This document shows positions 15,130 through 23,192 of a DNA stretch of 28,673 nt, one piece after another. Both the position numbers and the translations under genes were made by a program. Source of the stretch: JAVKFF01 sp040226215. GTDB taxonomy: Bacteria; Pseudomonadota; Alphaproteobacteria; DSM-16000; Inquilinaceae. The first letter of the stretch is position 1; each line of letters begins with the position of its first letter. The notes under the pieces were generated by a model. The model saw only the letters and a program-made list of their open reading frames with translations. It did no database searches and was not told the DNA's origin. The stretch covers positions 1-28,673 of the forward strand of contig JAVKFF010000077.1 of NCBI GenBank assembly GCA_040226215.1, given 5' to 3'.

Positions 15130-16964
15130 CGCCCGCTCCTCGGATTGACGGTGAAGCGGATGGGCATGCCGGTCAGCGCCCCCAGCAACGCCGCCTTCCG
15201 GTCCGCGGGCACCGTGACCGTCACGGCCAGCCCGTCATCGATCGAGAGGTCGAGCGTGTTGGCGGCGACCCCGACCCGCTCCGCCGCCGCGCGAACCGCC
15301 CACTCGACGGCGATGCGGCGCAGGGCCGGCTTGAAGATCTTGCCGACCGGCGTCAGCGGCAACTGGTCCAGCACGGCAATCCGCTTGGGCATCGCGGCAG
15401 GCTCGCCGATGCGCGCGCGCAGGAAGTCGTGCAGTGCCGCCTCGTCGGCGGCGGCACCCTGGCGCCGGGTGACGAAGAGCACCGGCAGTTCCCCCGCATA
15501 GGCGTCCGGCATCCCGATCGCGGCCGCCATCTCGACATCGGGATGACCGGTCGCTACGTCCTCGATGCCCTGCGGGTCGATATTATGGCTGCCGCGGATG
15601 ATCACATCCTTCTGCCGCCCGGTGATGAACAGCCGCCCCGCCGCATCGATCCGCCCCAGATCGCCGGTCGCCAGCCAGCCATCCGCGAGGAAGGTGTCGC
15701 CACCCAGCGACGGGTCGGTGTAGCCGCTGGAGACATTGGGGCCTCGTACCAGGATGATGCCCGTCTCGCCCGTGGACACCGTCCGCTCCGGGTCGATGGC
15801 GTCGGCCGGTTCGGCGATGCGGACCTCCGAGAACGGAAAGCGCAGACCGCAGGACTGCGGCGTGCGCGGCCCGTGCACCGGCTCCACGGCGATGCCGCCG
15901 GCGGTTTCGGTCATGCCGAAGATGTTGCGCACCGGCACGCCCGTCCGGTGCTCGAAGGCCTCCGCCAGTTCCGGCGGCAGGGGCGACCCCCCGGTCAGCG
16001 CGTAGCGCAGCGAGGCGATATCGGCGTCGAGAGGCCTGCTCAGCAGCCCTGACAGGATCGTCGGCACGGCCGCCAGGATGCTGGCACGGTGCCGCTCCAC
16101 CTGGCGCCAGAAGGCGTCCATGAAGGCGCGGTTGCGCATGCCCAGCCGCCCCGGGATCAGCTGCGTCGCGCCGACGGACAGCGTCGACAGCCCGTACACG
16201 AAGGCGCCCGCCACGTGGAAGATCGGGAAGCCGTTGATCACCACGTCATCCGGCTGCAGGTCGTGCATCAGGGCACAGGACCGGGCCACATGCGCCTCGT
16301 TCAACCGCGAGTGACGCACAAGCTTGGGCGTCCCTGTGGTGCCGCCGGTATGGTAGAGGGCGGCCGTGTCGTCTGCCGTGCCCTCCTCATCCTCGATGTG
16401 CCGTCCCTGTTCCGCGGCTTTGGCAACCAGATCCTCGAACCGCCCGTCGGAACCCGCGCAGGGATCGTCGGCGTCGCAGTCGAGGACGGGCAGGTCGACG
16501 CCGGCGGCCCGCAGGCCGGGCAGCAGCGTCGACCAGGCATCGACCTCGCGGCTGCGGCCCGCCAGCACCACCACGACCGCGTCGCTGGCCCCGATCAGCG
16601 CCGCGACGCTGTCGGCCTTCAGCAGCGGGTTGATCGGGCAGGCCTGAGCGGCGAGCTGCGCCCCCCAGAGCGCGACCTGACCGGCGACCGTGTTGCCGGC
16701 GAGTAGCGCCACCGAACGGCCCGGCAGCGCACCCAGGGAACGGAACAGGCCGGCGGCCGCCTGCACACGGCCAAGAAGGTCGGCATAGCTGACGATCTCG
16801 TCCCGCGACGGGTCGGCCGCGTCTGTCAGGAAACGGATGGCGGTTGTGTGGGGCGTACGGTCGGCCGCGGCACGCAGCATCGAATAGGGCGAGAGGTGCG
16901 GGTAGGCCGCCTCGAAGCCCCGCGCCTCCAGCGCCTCGATGTCGGCGAGCGCGGCGATCCTCAT
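15126..16964 (-). CDS. AMP-forming acyl-CoA synthetase
   Basis: A 612-residue ANL-superfamily ligase that adenylates a carboxylic acid and transfers it to CoA. The P-loop YHTGGTTGTPK is at 204-214, FGMTET at 349-354, TGDLG at 433-437, the hinge GRQKDVIIRG at 449-458, and the catalytic lysine K542 is in LTPVGKIFKPALRR. An extra 60 residues follow, as in FadD-like synthetases of about 630 residues from proteobacteria. It overlaps the MarR stop and the hydratase start by 4 nt each, so activation, hydration and regulation are tightly linked. With a TRAP importer in the operon, its substrate is likely the imported acid. Confidence 0.92.
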   Translation of the reverse strand: MRIAALADIEALEARGFEAAYPHLSPYSMLRAAADRTPHTTAIRFLTDAADPSRDEIVSYADLLGRVQAAAGLFRSLGALPGRSVALLAGNTVAGQVALWGAQLAAQACPINPLLKADSVAALIGASDAVVVVLAGRSREVDAWSTLLPGLRAAGVDLPVLDCDADDPCAGSDGRFEDLVAKAAEQGRHIEDEEGTADDTAALYHTGGTTGTPKLVRHSRLNEAHVARSCALMHDLQPDDVVINGFPIFHVAGAFVYGLSTLSVGATQLIPGRLGMRNRAFMDAFWRQVERHRASILAAVPTILSGLLSRPLDADIASLRYALTGGSPLPPELAEAFEHRTGVPVRNIFGMTETAGGIAVEPVHGPRTPQSCGLRFPFSEVRIAEPADAIDPERTVSTGETGIILVRGPNVSSGYTDPSLGGDTFLADGWLATGDLGRIDAAGRLFITGRQKDVIIRGSHNIDPQGIEDVATGHPDVEMAAAIGMPDAYAGELPVLFVTRRQGAAADEAALHDFLRARIGEPAAMPKRIAVLDQLPLTPVGKIFKPALRRIAVEWAVRAAAERVGVAANTLDLSIDDGLAVTVTVPADRKAALLGALTGMPIRFTVNPRSGR

Positions 16965-17461
16965 GCCGGCACCCGCGGCCTGCGCTTCGCCGCGGCGTCG
17001 GCCCGGCGGAGATTGCCGTCGATGCGCTGCAGAAGGCGGCGCAGCACCGCGCGTTCCTCTTCCGTCAGCCCGTGGACGATGAGGTCCTCGTGTCGCCGGA
17101 CATGGACCTTCAACTCGTCAAGCCGCCCGCGCCCGGCCGGCGTCAGCGCGATGCAGCGTACCCGCTTGTCGGTCTCGGAGGGCGTGCGGACGAGATAGCC
17201 CTCGCTCTCCAGCGTGTCGAGGATCGGCACCAGGCTGGAGCGGTCGAGGTAGATCGCCTCGGCCAGCCGGCTCTGGGTAATGCCCGGATTGGCCTCAACC
17301 AGCCGCAGCAGCCCGTAATAGCGCGGTGCCGAGCCGAAGCCGGTCGTGTGCTTCTCGAAGTTCTTATAGGCCGAGATCTGGATCAGGCGGACCATGTAGG
17401 AAACCTGGTCGCGCAGATCCGGCGGCGTCGGATCGCCCCTTCGGCCGGACGTTGCACTCAT
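16961..17461 (-). CDS. MarR-family transcriptional regulator
   Basis: A 166-residue winged-helix regulator. The core around 40-120 has GITQSRLAEAIYLDRSSLVPILDTLESEGYLVRTPSETDKRVRCIALTP, the MarR helix-turn-helix plus 'DKR' wing. The start at 17461 (MSATSG) has a GGGAGGAG ribosome site about 8 nt upstream; a longer frame from a TTG at 17485 is less likely. It is the first gene of a seven-gene operon and its promoter contains an imperfect palindrome, so autorepression relieved by an acyl-CoA or the free acid is likely, as for CouR/FerR-type MarR proteins beside CoA ligases. Confidence 0.92.
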   Translation of the reverse strand: MSATSGRRGDPTPPDLRDQVSYMVRLIQISAYKNFEKHTTGFGSAPRYYGLLRLVEANPGITQSRLAEAIYLDRSSLVPILDTLESEGYLVRTPSETDKRVRCIALTPAGRGRLDELKVHVRRHEDLIVHGLTEEERAVLRRLLQRIDGNLRRADAAAKRRPRVPA

Positions 17462-17482
17462 CCGGTCACTCCTCCCCGTCGC

Positions 17483-17516
17483 CAATATATTGTTTGATGT
17501 CCAACAAACTTGTCAA
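17483..17516 (-). promoter_or_regulatory. Promoter and MarR operator candidate of the CoA/TRAP operon
   Basis: Read on the minus strand, TTGACA (17516-17511) is a perfect -35. The best -10, TATATT (17489-17484), is 21 nt away, longer than usual, so the pair is uncertain. Between them lies an 18-bp imperfect palindrome, TTGTT-N8-AACAA (17490-17507, with GA/TC also pairing). A perfect palindrome CAATATATTG is at 17483-17492. The size and placement suit a MarR dimer that blocks RNA polymerase. Confidence 0.55.
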
Positions 17517-17616
17517 CGGGCGTGACGTCGGCGACCGACCACTGGAACCGGCTATGGAGATCGGTCGCCGGCATGCCGGACAGGGCCGGACAGGCGCCGC
17601 GGCGAGCTACGGCGGG

Positions 17617-18684
17617 CTACGCGTTGCGCCTGGAGCCGAGGGCGCGGCCGCGTCCCGGCAAATTCGGGCGGCGAAGCAGGTGCCAGGCGACCTCCCGCAG
17701 GCTGGGTCGGGGCAGCCGATTGAGGATCGGCGGCAGGTCCGCCGGGCCGCTGGGCGACAGCCGGTAGGAGCGGCGCAGATAGAGCGCCGAGCGCAGGGGA
17801 TTGCTGTCCTTCAGCTTGTAGGATGCATACCAGTAGGCTCTGCTCAGACTGTCCCGTCGCAGCGCCCGGATCGCCGGCGGCAGATCGCGACGCCGGTGGA
17901 AATACCGGGCGAGACGGACGAACTCCAACGCCTCGGCAACGCTGCAGGGCCTTTCGGTGATCGAGCCTTCGTGCTGCCGCCAGGTCGCCAGCTCTCCCGG
18001 TATGCGCGCGAACGGGCCGACAAGGCTGAGCCTGAGCCAGCACTCGAGATCGGTGGTGCGGGGGAACCGGCCGTCGCGCAGGAACCGCTCGCCCAGGGTC
18101 GCGCGGCGCCGGATCAGGGTTCCCGGACCGGGCATCGTCTGGAACCAGCCGACCAGCCGCTCGGCCGAGTAGTCCTGCGTGCGGATCCGCATCAGCGGCC
18201 GGGAGTCCCGGTCGATCATGCACCAGTCCGGGTAGCCGACGATGACGTCCGGATGGGCATCCATGAAGGCAACAGCGGTCGCCAGCCAGCCCGGACGTAC
18301 CGGATCGTCGGATGAGACCACGGCGATGTAGTCGCCCCGCGCCGCCCGCCAACCGCGATTGGTCGCAGCCGCCTCGCCCTGGTTGTTCTGCCCGATCACC
18401 GTCAGCCGGGTGCCATAGCGCCGCAGCACGGCGTCGGTCCCGTCGGTCGAGCCGTCATCGACGACGATGTACTCGTAGTCGTTGAAGTCCTGGCCGAGGA
18501 TGCTGTCGATCGTCTCGGACAGCAGGTCCGCCCGGTTGTAGGCGGGCGTGATGACGGTCACGCGGGGCGACCCCAGCGCTGCGGACGTTCCGGTGATGGA
18601 CGGCAATGCGCGTGCCCTGCTGCTCGATCGGTCCTGAGAGATAATGGCCCTGCGAGATCGTCCCGCGACGCCCGTTGCGTCCAC
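17617..18684 (-). CDS. Glycosyltransferase family 2 protein
   Basis: A GT-A fold sugar transferase of up to 355 residues. The domain begins near residue 41 with RVTVITPAYNRADLLSETIDSIL. VVDDGSTDGT (74-83) binds the nucleotide, and SSDD (124-127) stands at the DxD metal site. A later 'GRFPRTTDLECWLRLS' holds the usual acceptor-side ED-like motif. The annotated start is a GTG at 18684 without a clear ribosome site. The first 40 residues look low-complexity and Arg/Ser-rich, so a later start, such as the GTG that begins VTVITPAYN, is possible. It diverges from the GT4 gene and opens the surface-glycan region. Confidence 0.88.
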   Translation of the reverse strand: MDATGVAGRSRRAIISQDRSSSRARALPSITGTSAALGSPRVTVITPAYNRADLLSETIDSILGQDFNDYEYIVVDDGSTDGTDAVLRRYGTRLTVIGQNNQGEAAATNRGWRAARGDYIAVVSSDDPVRPGWLATAVAFMDAHPDVIVGYPDWCMIDRDSRPLMRIRTQDYSAERLVGWFQTMPGPGTLIRRRATLGERFLRDGRFPRTTDLECWLRLSLVGPFARIPGELATWRQHEGSITERPCSVAEALEFVRLARYFHRRRDLPPAIRALRRDSLSRAYWYASYKLKDSNPLRSALYLRRSYRLSPSGPADLPPILNRLPRPSLREVAWHLLRRPNLPGRGRALGSRRNA

Positions 18685-18868
18685 GGTTTAAGGTTGATAC
18701 TGGAAGCTTGCCCGCTCCAAGCCATTACCGGATTTCGTATAGTGAGAAGCCTCCGAGGACCCTCGCCGCGGCTGGTCCGCGTCATGCCGGTGCCCACCAT
18801 CGCCAGCATCGCCGGGGCATGCCCGCCGTTGCGCACCCGCCTTGCCGGAGTTCCCGGATGCAACCCGA

Positions 18869-20620
18869 ATGCGTAGGTGGCGCCGTATCGCGGTCACCCC
18901 GTTCGTGGCTCTGTCGCGCCTGGCCGGGCTGCCCCAGGCACTGGTCGTCACGCTGTCGCTGTCGGTCGCACTCGCGCTGAATCCCGGTTTCTTCGATGCC
19001 CGCCACTATCGCCGGCGCTACGGCACGAAGGGCCTGCGCCGATTTCCACGACTGGAATTCGTGCTGAACGGCGCACGGCGGTTGCGCGATCCCAACGAAT
19101 GGTTCTCCCAGACCCGCTATCTGGAACACCATCCCAGGGCGAGCACGATCCCGCCGGTGCTTCACTATCTGGCGCGGCACAAGTCGTCGCAAATCCAGCC
19201 GGCCGCGGCGCCCCCACCCGCCCCGCCGGCGCGCCCGGATGCCCAGGCCCCGCCGCCCGTCGTTGCGGCGGCGGCGCCAACGGACCTTCCGCCGGCGGCG
19301 CTGGAACGCTTCGACGCCCTCTGGCCCGCCCTGCGCGACGATCTTCACGGTCTGCGCGATGTCGCCAACCAGATCACGCCGACCACGGTGGTGCGCGAAC
19401 GGCTGCGTCAGGTCCGGCCCGCCAGCGCGCCGCCGGCCTGGATCGGCATCGCCCGCCAGGCGCTGGCGGATCTGCCGGCGCGAGTCGACCACATGCTGCT
19501 GCTGCCCTGGATGAACATCTCGGGCGGCGCCGAGCGCGCGACCAAACGTCTTCTGGAGGCGCTGGTCGCCCACTACGGGGACCAAGGTCTCTGCATCTTC
19601 GCGCCCGAGCATGTCTTCGATGTGCCGCCCGGGGAGCGGGCGATCTTCGGCATGCCCATCGTCGCCATCAACGACTACGCGCCGAAGGCGGATTTCCCGA
19701 CCCGCCTGGCCGTGCTGCTGCGGGTGCTGGTCGAGAGCAAGCCAGCGGTCCTGCACTGCGGCAACTCGCTCGTCGGCTGGTCGGCGATCCGCGAATACGG
19801 CACCATGCTGGCGCGCGACAGCAAGCTTTTCGCCAACATCTACTCCGACATTCGGCTGTTCGATGGGGTGCCGGTCGGCTTCTTCTGGCAGTTCTTTCCG
19901 GAAGCGCTCGACGCGATGACCGGCGTGATCACCGACAACCAGACGGTGATCGACCGGGCGGAGGCGCATTTTGGCTACTTGCCCGAGCAGATGGCCAAGC
20001 TTCACCCCCTGCCGACGCCGGTGATCGGCCTGGACGGCGCGGACGCGCGGGCCGAACTGCGGGCGTTCCGTGATCCGGGGATCGCCCGCTCGCTGTGGCT
20101 CAGCCGCATCGCCATCGAGAAGCGCCTGGACGTCCTCCAGCGCATCGCCGCGGCCCTGCCCGAGCGCGAGTTCGCGCTCTATGGCGGCCGGGTGGAGCAG
20201 GCGACGCCGGTCGATCTGAACTGGCTCGGCGAACAGCCCAACGTCACGCTGCACGGCGCGTTCGCCGATCTGTCGGCCATTCCGGCCGACCGCTTCGACT
20301 CGTACGTCTTCACCACCTCGGCGGAGGGCATGCCCATCGCGCTGCTGGAGGCCGCCCGGCTCGGCCTGCCGATCGTCGCGCCGGATGTCGGCGGCATCGG
20401 CGAGTTCATCGACGAGTCCACGGGCTGGCTGGTCAGCGGGCCCGAGGCGATCGACGAATACGTGGCGGCCCTGCGCGCGATCCGAAGCGACCCCGCGGAG
20501 GCCGGCCGGCGGGTCGCGGCCGCCCAGGAGCGCCTCGTGGAACGACATTCCCGGGCCCGTTTCGAGCAGGTCCTCCACGCCATTCCAGGCTATCTGCACG
20601 GGAGGCACGCCGCGTCATGA
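18869..20620 (+). CDS. Glycosyltransferase family 4 protein with N-terminal FD..Y repeats
   Basis: A 583-residue protein. Residues about 38-105 carry two copies of a repeat seen in front of some glycosyltransferases: NPGFFDARHYRRRYG...FVLNG, then NEWFSQTRYLEHHP...PVLHYLARH. A Pro/Ala-rich linker follows (about 112-140). The GT-B catalytic part starts near HMLLLPWMNISGGAERATKRLL. Its C-terminal lobe has SRIAIEK (R413, K418, the phosphate-binding pair) and the E-x7-E motif, E486 and E494 in EGMPIALLE. A start at TTG 18842 is possible, but the ATG at 18869 is preferred. It overlaps the next gene by 4 nt (ATGA). It transfers a sugar to a surface glycan or lipid; which one is unknown. Confidence 0.88.
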   Translation: MRRWRRIAVTPFVALSRLAGLPQALVVTLSLSVALALNPGFFDARHYRRRYGTKGLRRFPRLEFVLNGARRLRDPNEWFSQTRYLEHHPRASTIPPVLHYLARHKSSQIQPAAAPPPAPPARPDAQAPPPVVAAAAPTDLPPAALERFDALWPALRDDLHGLRDVANQITPTTVVRERLRQVRPASAPPAWIGIARQALADLPARVDHMLLLPWMNISGGAERATKRLLEALVAHYGDQGLCIFAPEHVFDVPPGERAIFGMPIVAINDYAPKADFPTRLAVLLRVLVESKPAVLHCGNSLVGWSAIREYGTMLARDSKLFANIYSDIRLFDGVPVGFFWQFFPEALDAMTGVITDNQTVIDRAEAHFGYLPEQMAKLHPLPTPVIGLDGADARAELRAFRDPGIARSLWLSRIAIEKRLDVLQRIAAALPEREFALYGGRVEQATPVDLNWLGEQPNVTLHGAFADLSAIPADRFDSYVFTTSAEGMPIALLEAARLGLPIVAPDVGGIGEFIDESTGWLVSGPEAIDEYVAALRAIRSDPAEAGRRVAAAQERLVERHSRARFEQVLHAIPGYLHGRHAAS

Positions 20621-21405
20621 AACCCGAAGCGACCGCCGGCGACATCCCCGACCTCTCGCTCGTCGTCCTGGCCGACCGGCAGGGCACCCGGCTGCACGGC
20701 ACCATCACCGCGGCCATGAGGGCGATCGGCCAGGCGCGCGCGGCGGGCTGGTCGGTCGAGCCGCTGGTCGTGCGCAGCGGCGACGATCCGGTGACCGGCC
20801 GCTGGCTAGCGGTAAAGCTGGACCCGGCCTGGCGCGTCGTCACCGCCGCGGCGGAAGGCACTGGCGGGCGCATGGCGGGCGTCGCCGCCTGCCGCGGCCG
20901 GCTGGTCGGTTTCATGATCGGCGGCGACCTCTGCTCGGCCAACTGGCTGTCCGGCGTGCTCGACGCGGCCGCGAGGCGAACGGAAGCGTGCGTCTGGCGC
21001 CCGGAAGGCGTCGTCAGCTTCGGCCCGGACTATATGGGCGGCACCGGATACGCCTTCGACCTGCAGTCCGACAGCAGCTTGGACCCAGCCGCGATCGATC
21101 GGCTGCTGGCCCGGCACCCCTACTCCTCCCAACTGGTCGCCTCCCGCGCCGTGTTCGACGCGGTACCCTTTCCCTCAGCCGACCCGTCCCGCGGCTGGAA
21201 TGACCTGGACTGGTGGTGGACCTGCAACACACTGGCCGCCGGCTTCGCGCACCGCATCGTGCCCGCCACCTTCCACTACCAGCGCGCCGACGCCCTGGGT
21301 CAGCCGCTCTCCCTGCCGCTGCCGCCCGAGAAGCGGCGCATCGGCCCCAGTCCGCTGTGGCGCGTGCCGCTGGAGACGACGCCCGAGCTCGCACCGGTAG
21401 ACTGA
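20617..21405 (+). CDS. GT2-like protein, possibly a divergent glycosyltransferase
   Basis: A 262-residue protein beginning MKPEATAGDIPDLSLVVLADRQGTRL. The order of motifs resembles a GT-A transferase: a first strand LSLVVLAD, a helix with 30-45, GDD (55-57), FMIGGD (99-104) at the DxD place, then GWNDLDWWWTCN (193-204) at the place of the usual acceptor ED motif. The match is weak and the metal motif is degenerate, so it may be a catalytically changed partner of the GT4 protein, with which it is translationally coupled. I do not assign a sugar. Confidence 0.7.
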   Translation: MKPEATAGDIPDLSLVVLADRQGTRLHGTITAAMRAIGQARAAGWSVEPLVVRSGDDPVTGRWLAVKLDPAWRVVTAAAEGTGGRMAGVAACRGRLVGFMIGGDLCSANWLSGVLDAAARRTEACVWRPEGVVSFGPDYMGGTGYAFDLQSDSSLDPAAIDRLLARHPYSSQLVASRAVFDAVPFPSADPSRGWNDLDWWWTCNTLAAGFAHRIVPATFHYQRADALGQPLSLPLPPEKRRIGPSPLWRVPLETTPELAPVD

Positions 21406-21433
21406 AACCGGCGGATTGCGCGGATCAGCCCAT

Positions 21434-22114
21434 CTAGCCGTCGTGGAACATCCAGGACCAGCGCGAGGAGGCAAACGCCTGCTTCAACCCGCTATAGTTC
21501 ACGACCACCTCCGACAGCGGCTTCTGCCGGGCACGGACGGTATCGGTCGCGAGGGGGCGCTGGTCGAGGCCGAGAAAGCCGAGCAGGTCCCGCTGATGGC
21601 CGGGGTCGAGCAGTTGCGAGAAATAGGCGCGGAAGACCTGGTCGCTAATGGCGCCGGCCATCTTGTGGTTGAGCCAGCTCATCACCTCGTACTGGTAGAG
21701 GCAGGTGCGCAGGTGCTCTTCGTCGATCTCCACCACGGTCTTCTGGTGGACCCGGCTTGAACTCCAGTCGTAATTCGCCTCGGCCAGCTTCTGGGAGACG
21801 TAGAGGTCCAGCTTGTTCTCCCGCTCGAGAAAGATGAACTTCACGCCCAGCGCCTTGAACGTGGCCCAGACATCCGGATACGCGAGCAGCCAGTCCCAGG
21901 GCATCTTGAAGCCGCAGACCGTGCAGTCGGAAGTGAACATCCTGGTCTCGATGAGTTCGCGGAAGCCGAGGTCGGGGTGCTCGGCGTTCAGTCCTGTGGG
22001 GCTGATCGTCTCGCCATGGCATTCAATTTCCGGATGCGAGTTCAGCAAGCGCGTGAGCATGGTGGAGCCCGAGCGGCCAAGACCAGTGACGACGAAGTAG
22101 GAGCGATCGGGCAT
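21434..22114 (-). CDS. Sulfotransferase, NodH/Stf0-like
   Basis: A 226-residue transferase that would move sulfate from PAPS to a carbohydrate or lipid. The 5'-phosphosulfate loop is GLGRSGSTML (11-20). The 3'-phosphate site is FLERENKLDLYVSQ, with R98 and S107. The ending PLSEVVVNYSGLKQAF matches the C-terminal region of NodH-type proteins. It is slightly shorter than NodH (about 250). It diverges from cysD-cysNC, which make PAPS, so the three genes form a sulfation module. A hand count over eight full sequence lines gives about 61% G+C, below its neighbours, which hints at a different origin. Confidence 0.88.
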   Translation of the reverse strand: MPDRSYFVVTGLGRSGSTMLTRLLNSHPEIECHGETISPTGLNAEHPDLGFRELIETRMFTSDCTVCGFKMPWDWLLAYPDVWATFKALGVKFIFLERENKLDLYVSQKLAEANYDWSSSRVHQKTVVEIDEEHLRTCLYQYEVMSWLNHKMAGAISDQVFRAYFSQLLDPGHQRDLLGFLGLDQRPLATDTVRARQKPLSEVVVNYSGLKQAFASSRWSWMFHDG

Positions 22115-22289
22115 TGCTATCCGCGAGGGTTGGTGTACTCGTTAGAGTGGTGTCGAGTTAGCAGCAAGTGTCGACCATCGCCAACCGGAATCCTCGGGAA
22201 CTGACAATGGTATCTGGCCCTCGATGCCGCACCGGCCCCGGCTCTCCCGGGCGGTGTGTCCGCCAGTTCACCCACGCCCTGCCGAACCC

Positions 22290-23192
22290 ATGATTGCGCA
22301 TCTTGACCGCCTCGAATCGGAGGCCATCCATGCGCTGCGGGAGGCGGCGATCGGCTTCGCCCGGCCGGCGATGCTCTATTCGGTCGGCAAGGACTCCTCG
22401 GTGCTGCTGCACCTGGCGCTCAAGGCGTTCCATCCAGCACCCCTGCCCTTCCCGCTGCTGCATATCGACACGACCTGGAAGTTCCGCGAAATGTACGCCT
22501 TCCGGGACCGCATGGCGGCTGCGGCCGGGGCGCGCCTGATCGTGCATGTCAACGAGGAGGGCCGGCAGCTCGGCCTGACGCCCTTCGAAGCCGGCGATCC
22601 CGGCTACATCGACGTGATGAAGACCCAGGCGCTGAGGCAGGCGTTGGCCCTGCACGGCTTCGACGCGGCGATCGCGGGCGCCCGCAGGGACGAGGAGCCG
22701 GCGCGCGCCAAGGAGCGGATGTTCTCCATTCGTCAACCCGGTCAGCGCTGGGATCCGAAGTCGCAACGGCCGGAATTCTGGCGCCTGGCCAATTGCCGCC
22801 TCGCGATGGGCCAGAGCATGCGCGTCTTCCCCTTGTCGAACTGGACCGAGCGCGATGTCTGGCAATATGTGCGGCGCGAAGGGATCGCGGTGGTGCCGCT
22901 GTACTTCGCCTGCAATCGTCCGGTCGTCGAACGCGACGGCCGCCTGATCGTGGTCGACGAGCCGGAGCGCATGGCACTGCGCCCCGGAGAGACGGCGACA
23001 CCGCGCCAGGTGCGCTTCCGTACGCTTGGCTGCTGGCCGTTGACTGGGGCGATCGCGTCGCAGGCCACTTCGGTCGAGGCGATCCTCGCCGAACTGGAGG
23101 ATGCCCGGCTGTCGGAACGGCACGGCCGGGTCATCCATGGCGACGCCGGCGCCTCGAGCCTCGAGATCATGAAGCGGGACGGCTATTTCTGA
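22290..23192 (+). CDS. cysD: Sulfate adenylyltransferase subunit 2 (CysD/NodP)
   Basis: A 300-residue PP-loop ATPase subunit that forms APS from ATP and sulfate with the CysN GTPase. SVGKDS (31-36) is the pyrophosphate-binding loop. Nearly colinear matches to E. coli CysD run through the whole protein: PFPLLHIDTTWKFREMYAFRDR, AGARRDEEPARAKER, FPLSNWTERDVWQY, FRTLGCWPLTGA and a terminal RDGYF. The start at 22290 matches the E. coli N-terminus (HLDRLESEAIHALRE); an upstream in-frame ATG at 22224 adds unrelated residues. It overlaps cysNC by 1 nt (TGATG). Confidence 0.96.
   Translation: MIAHLDRLESEAIHALREAAIGFARPAMLYSVGKDSSVLLHLALKAFHPAPLPFPLLHIDTTWKFREMYAFRDRMAAAAGARLIVHVNEEGRQLGLTPFEAGDPGYIDVMKTQALRQALALHGFDAAIAGARRDEEPARAKERMFSIRQPGQRWDPKSQRPEFWRLANCRLAMGQSMRVFPLSNWTERDVWQYVRREGIAVVPLYFACNRPVVERDGRLIVVDEPERMALRPGETATPRQVRFRTLGCWPLTGAIASQATSVEAILAELEDARLSERHGRVIHGDAGASSLEIMKRDGYF

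Noticed and set aside
18782..20608. A 608-residue open frame on the minus strand
   Set aside because: It is antisense to the GT4 gene, whose catalytic motifs are clear. The antisense product is Arg/Gly-rich and unrecognisable.
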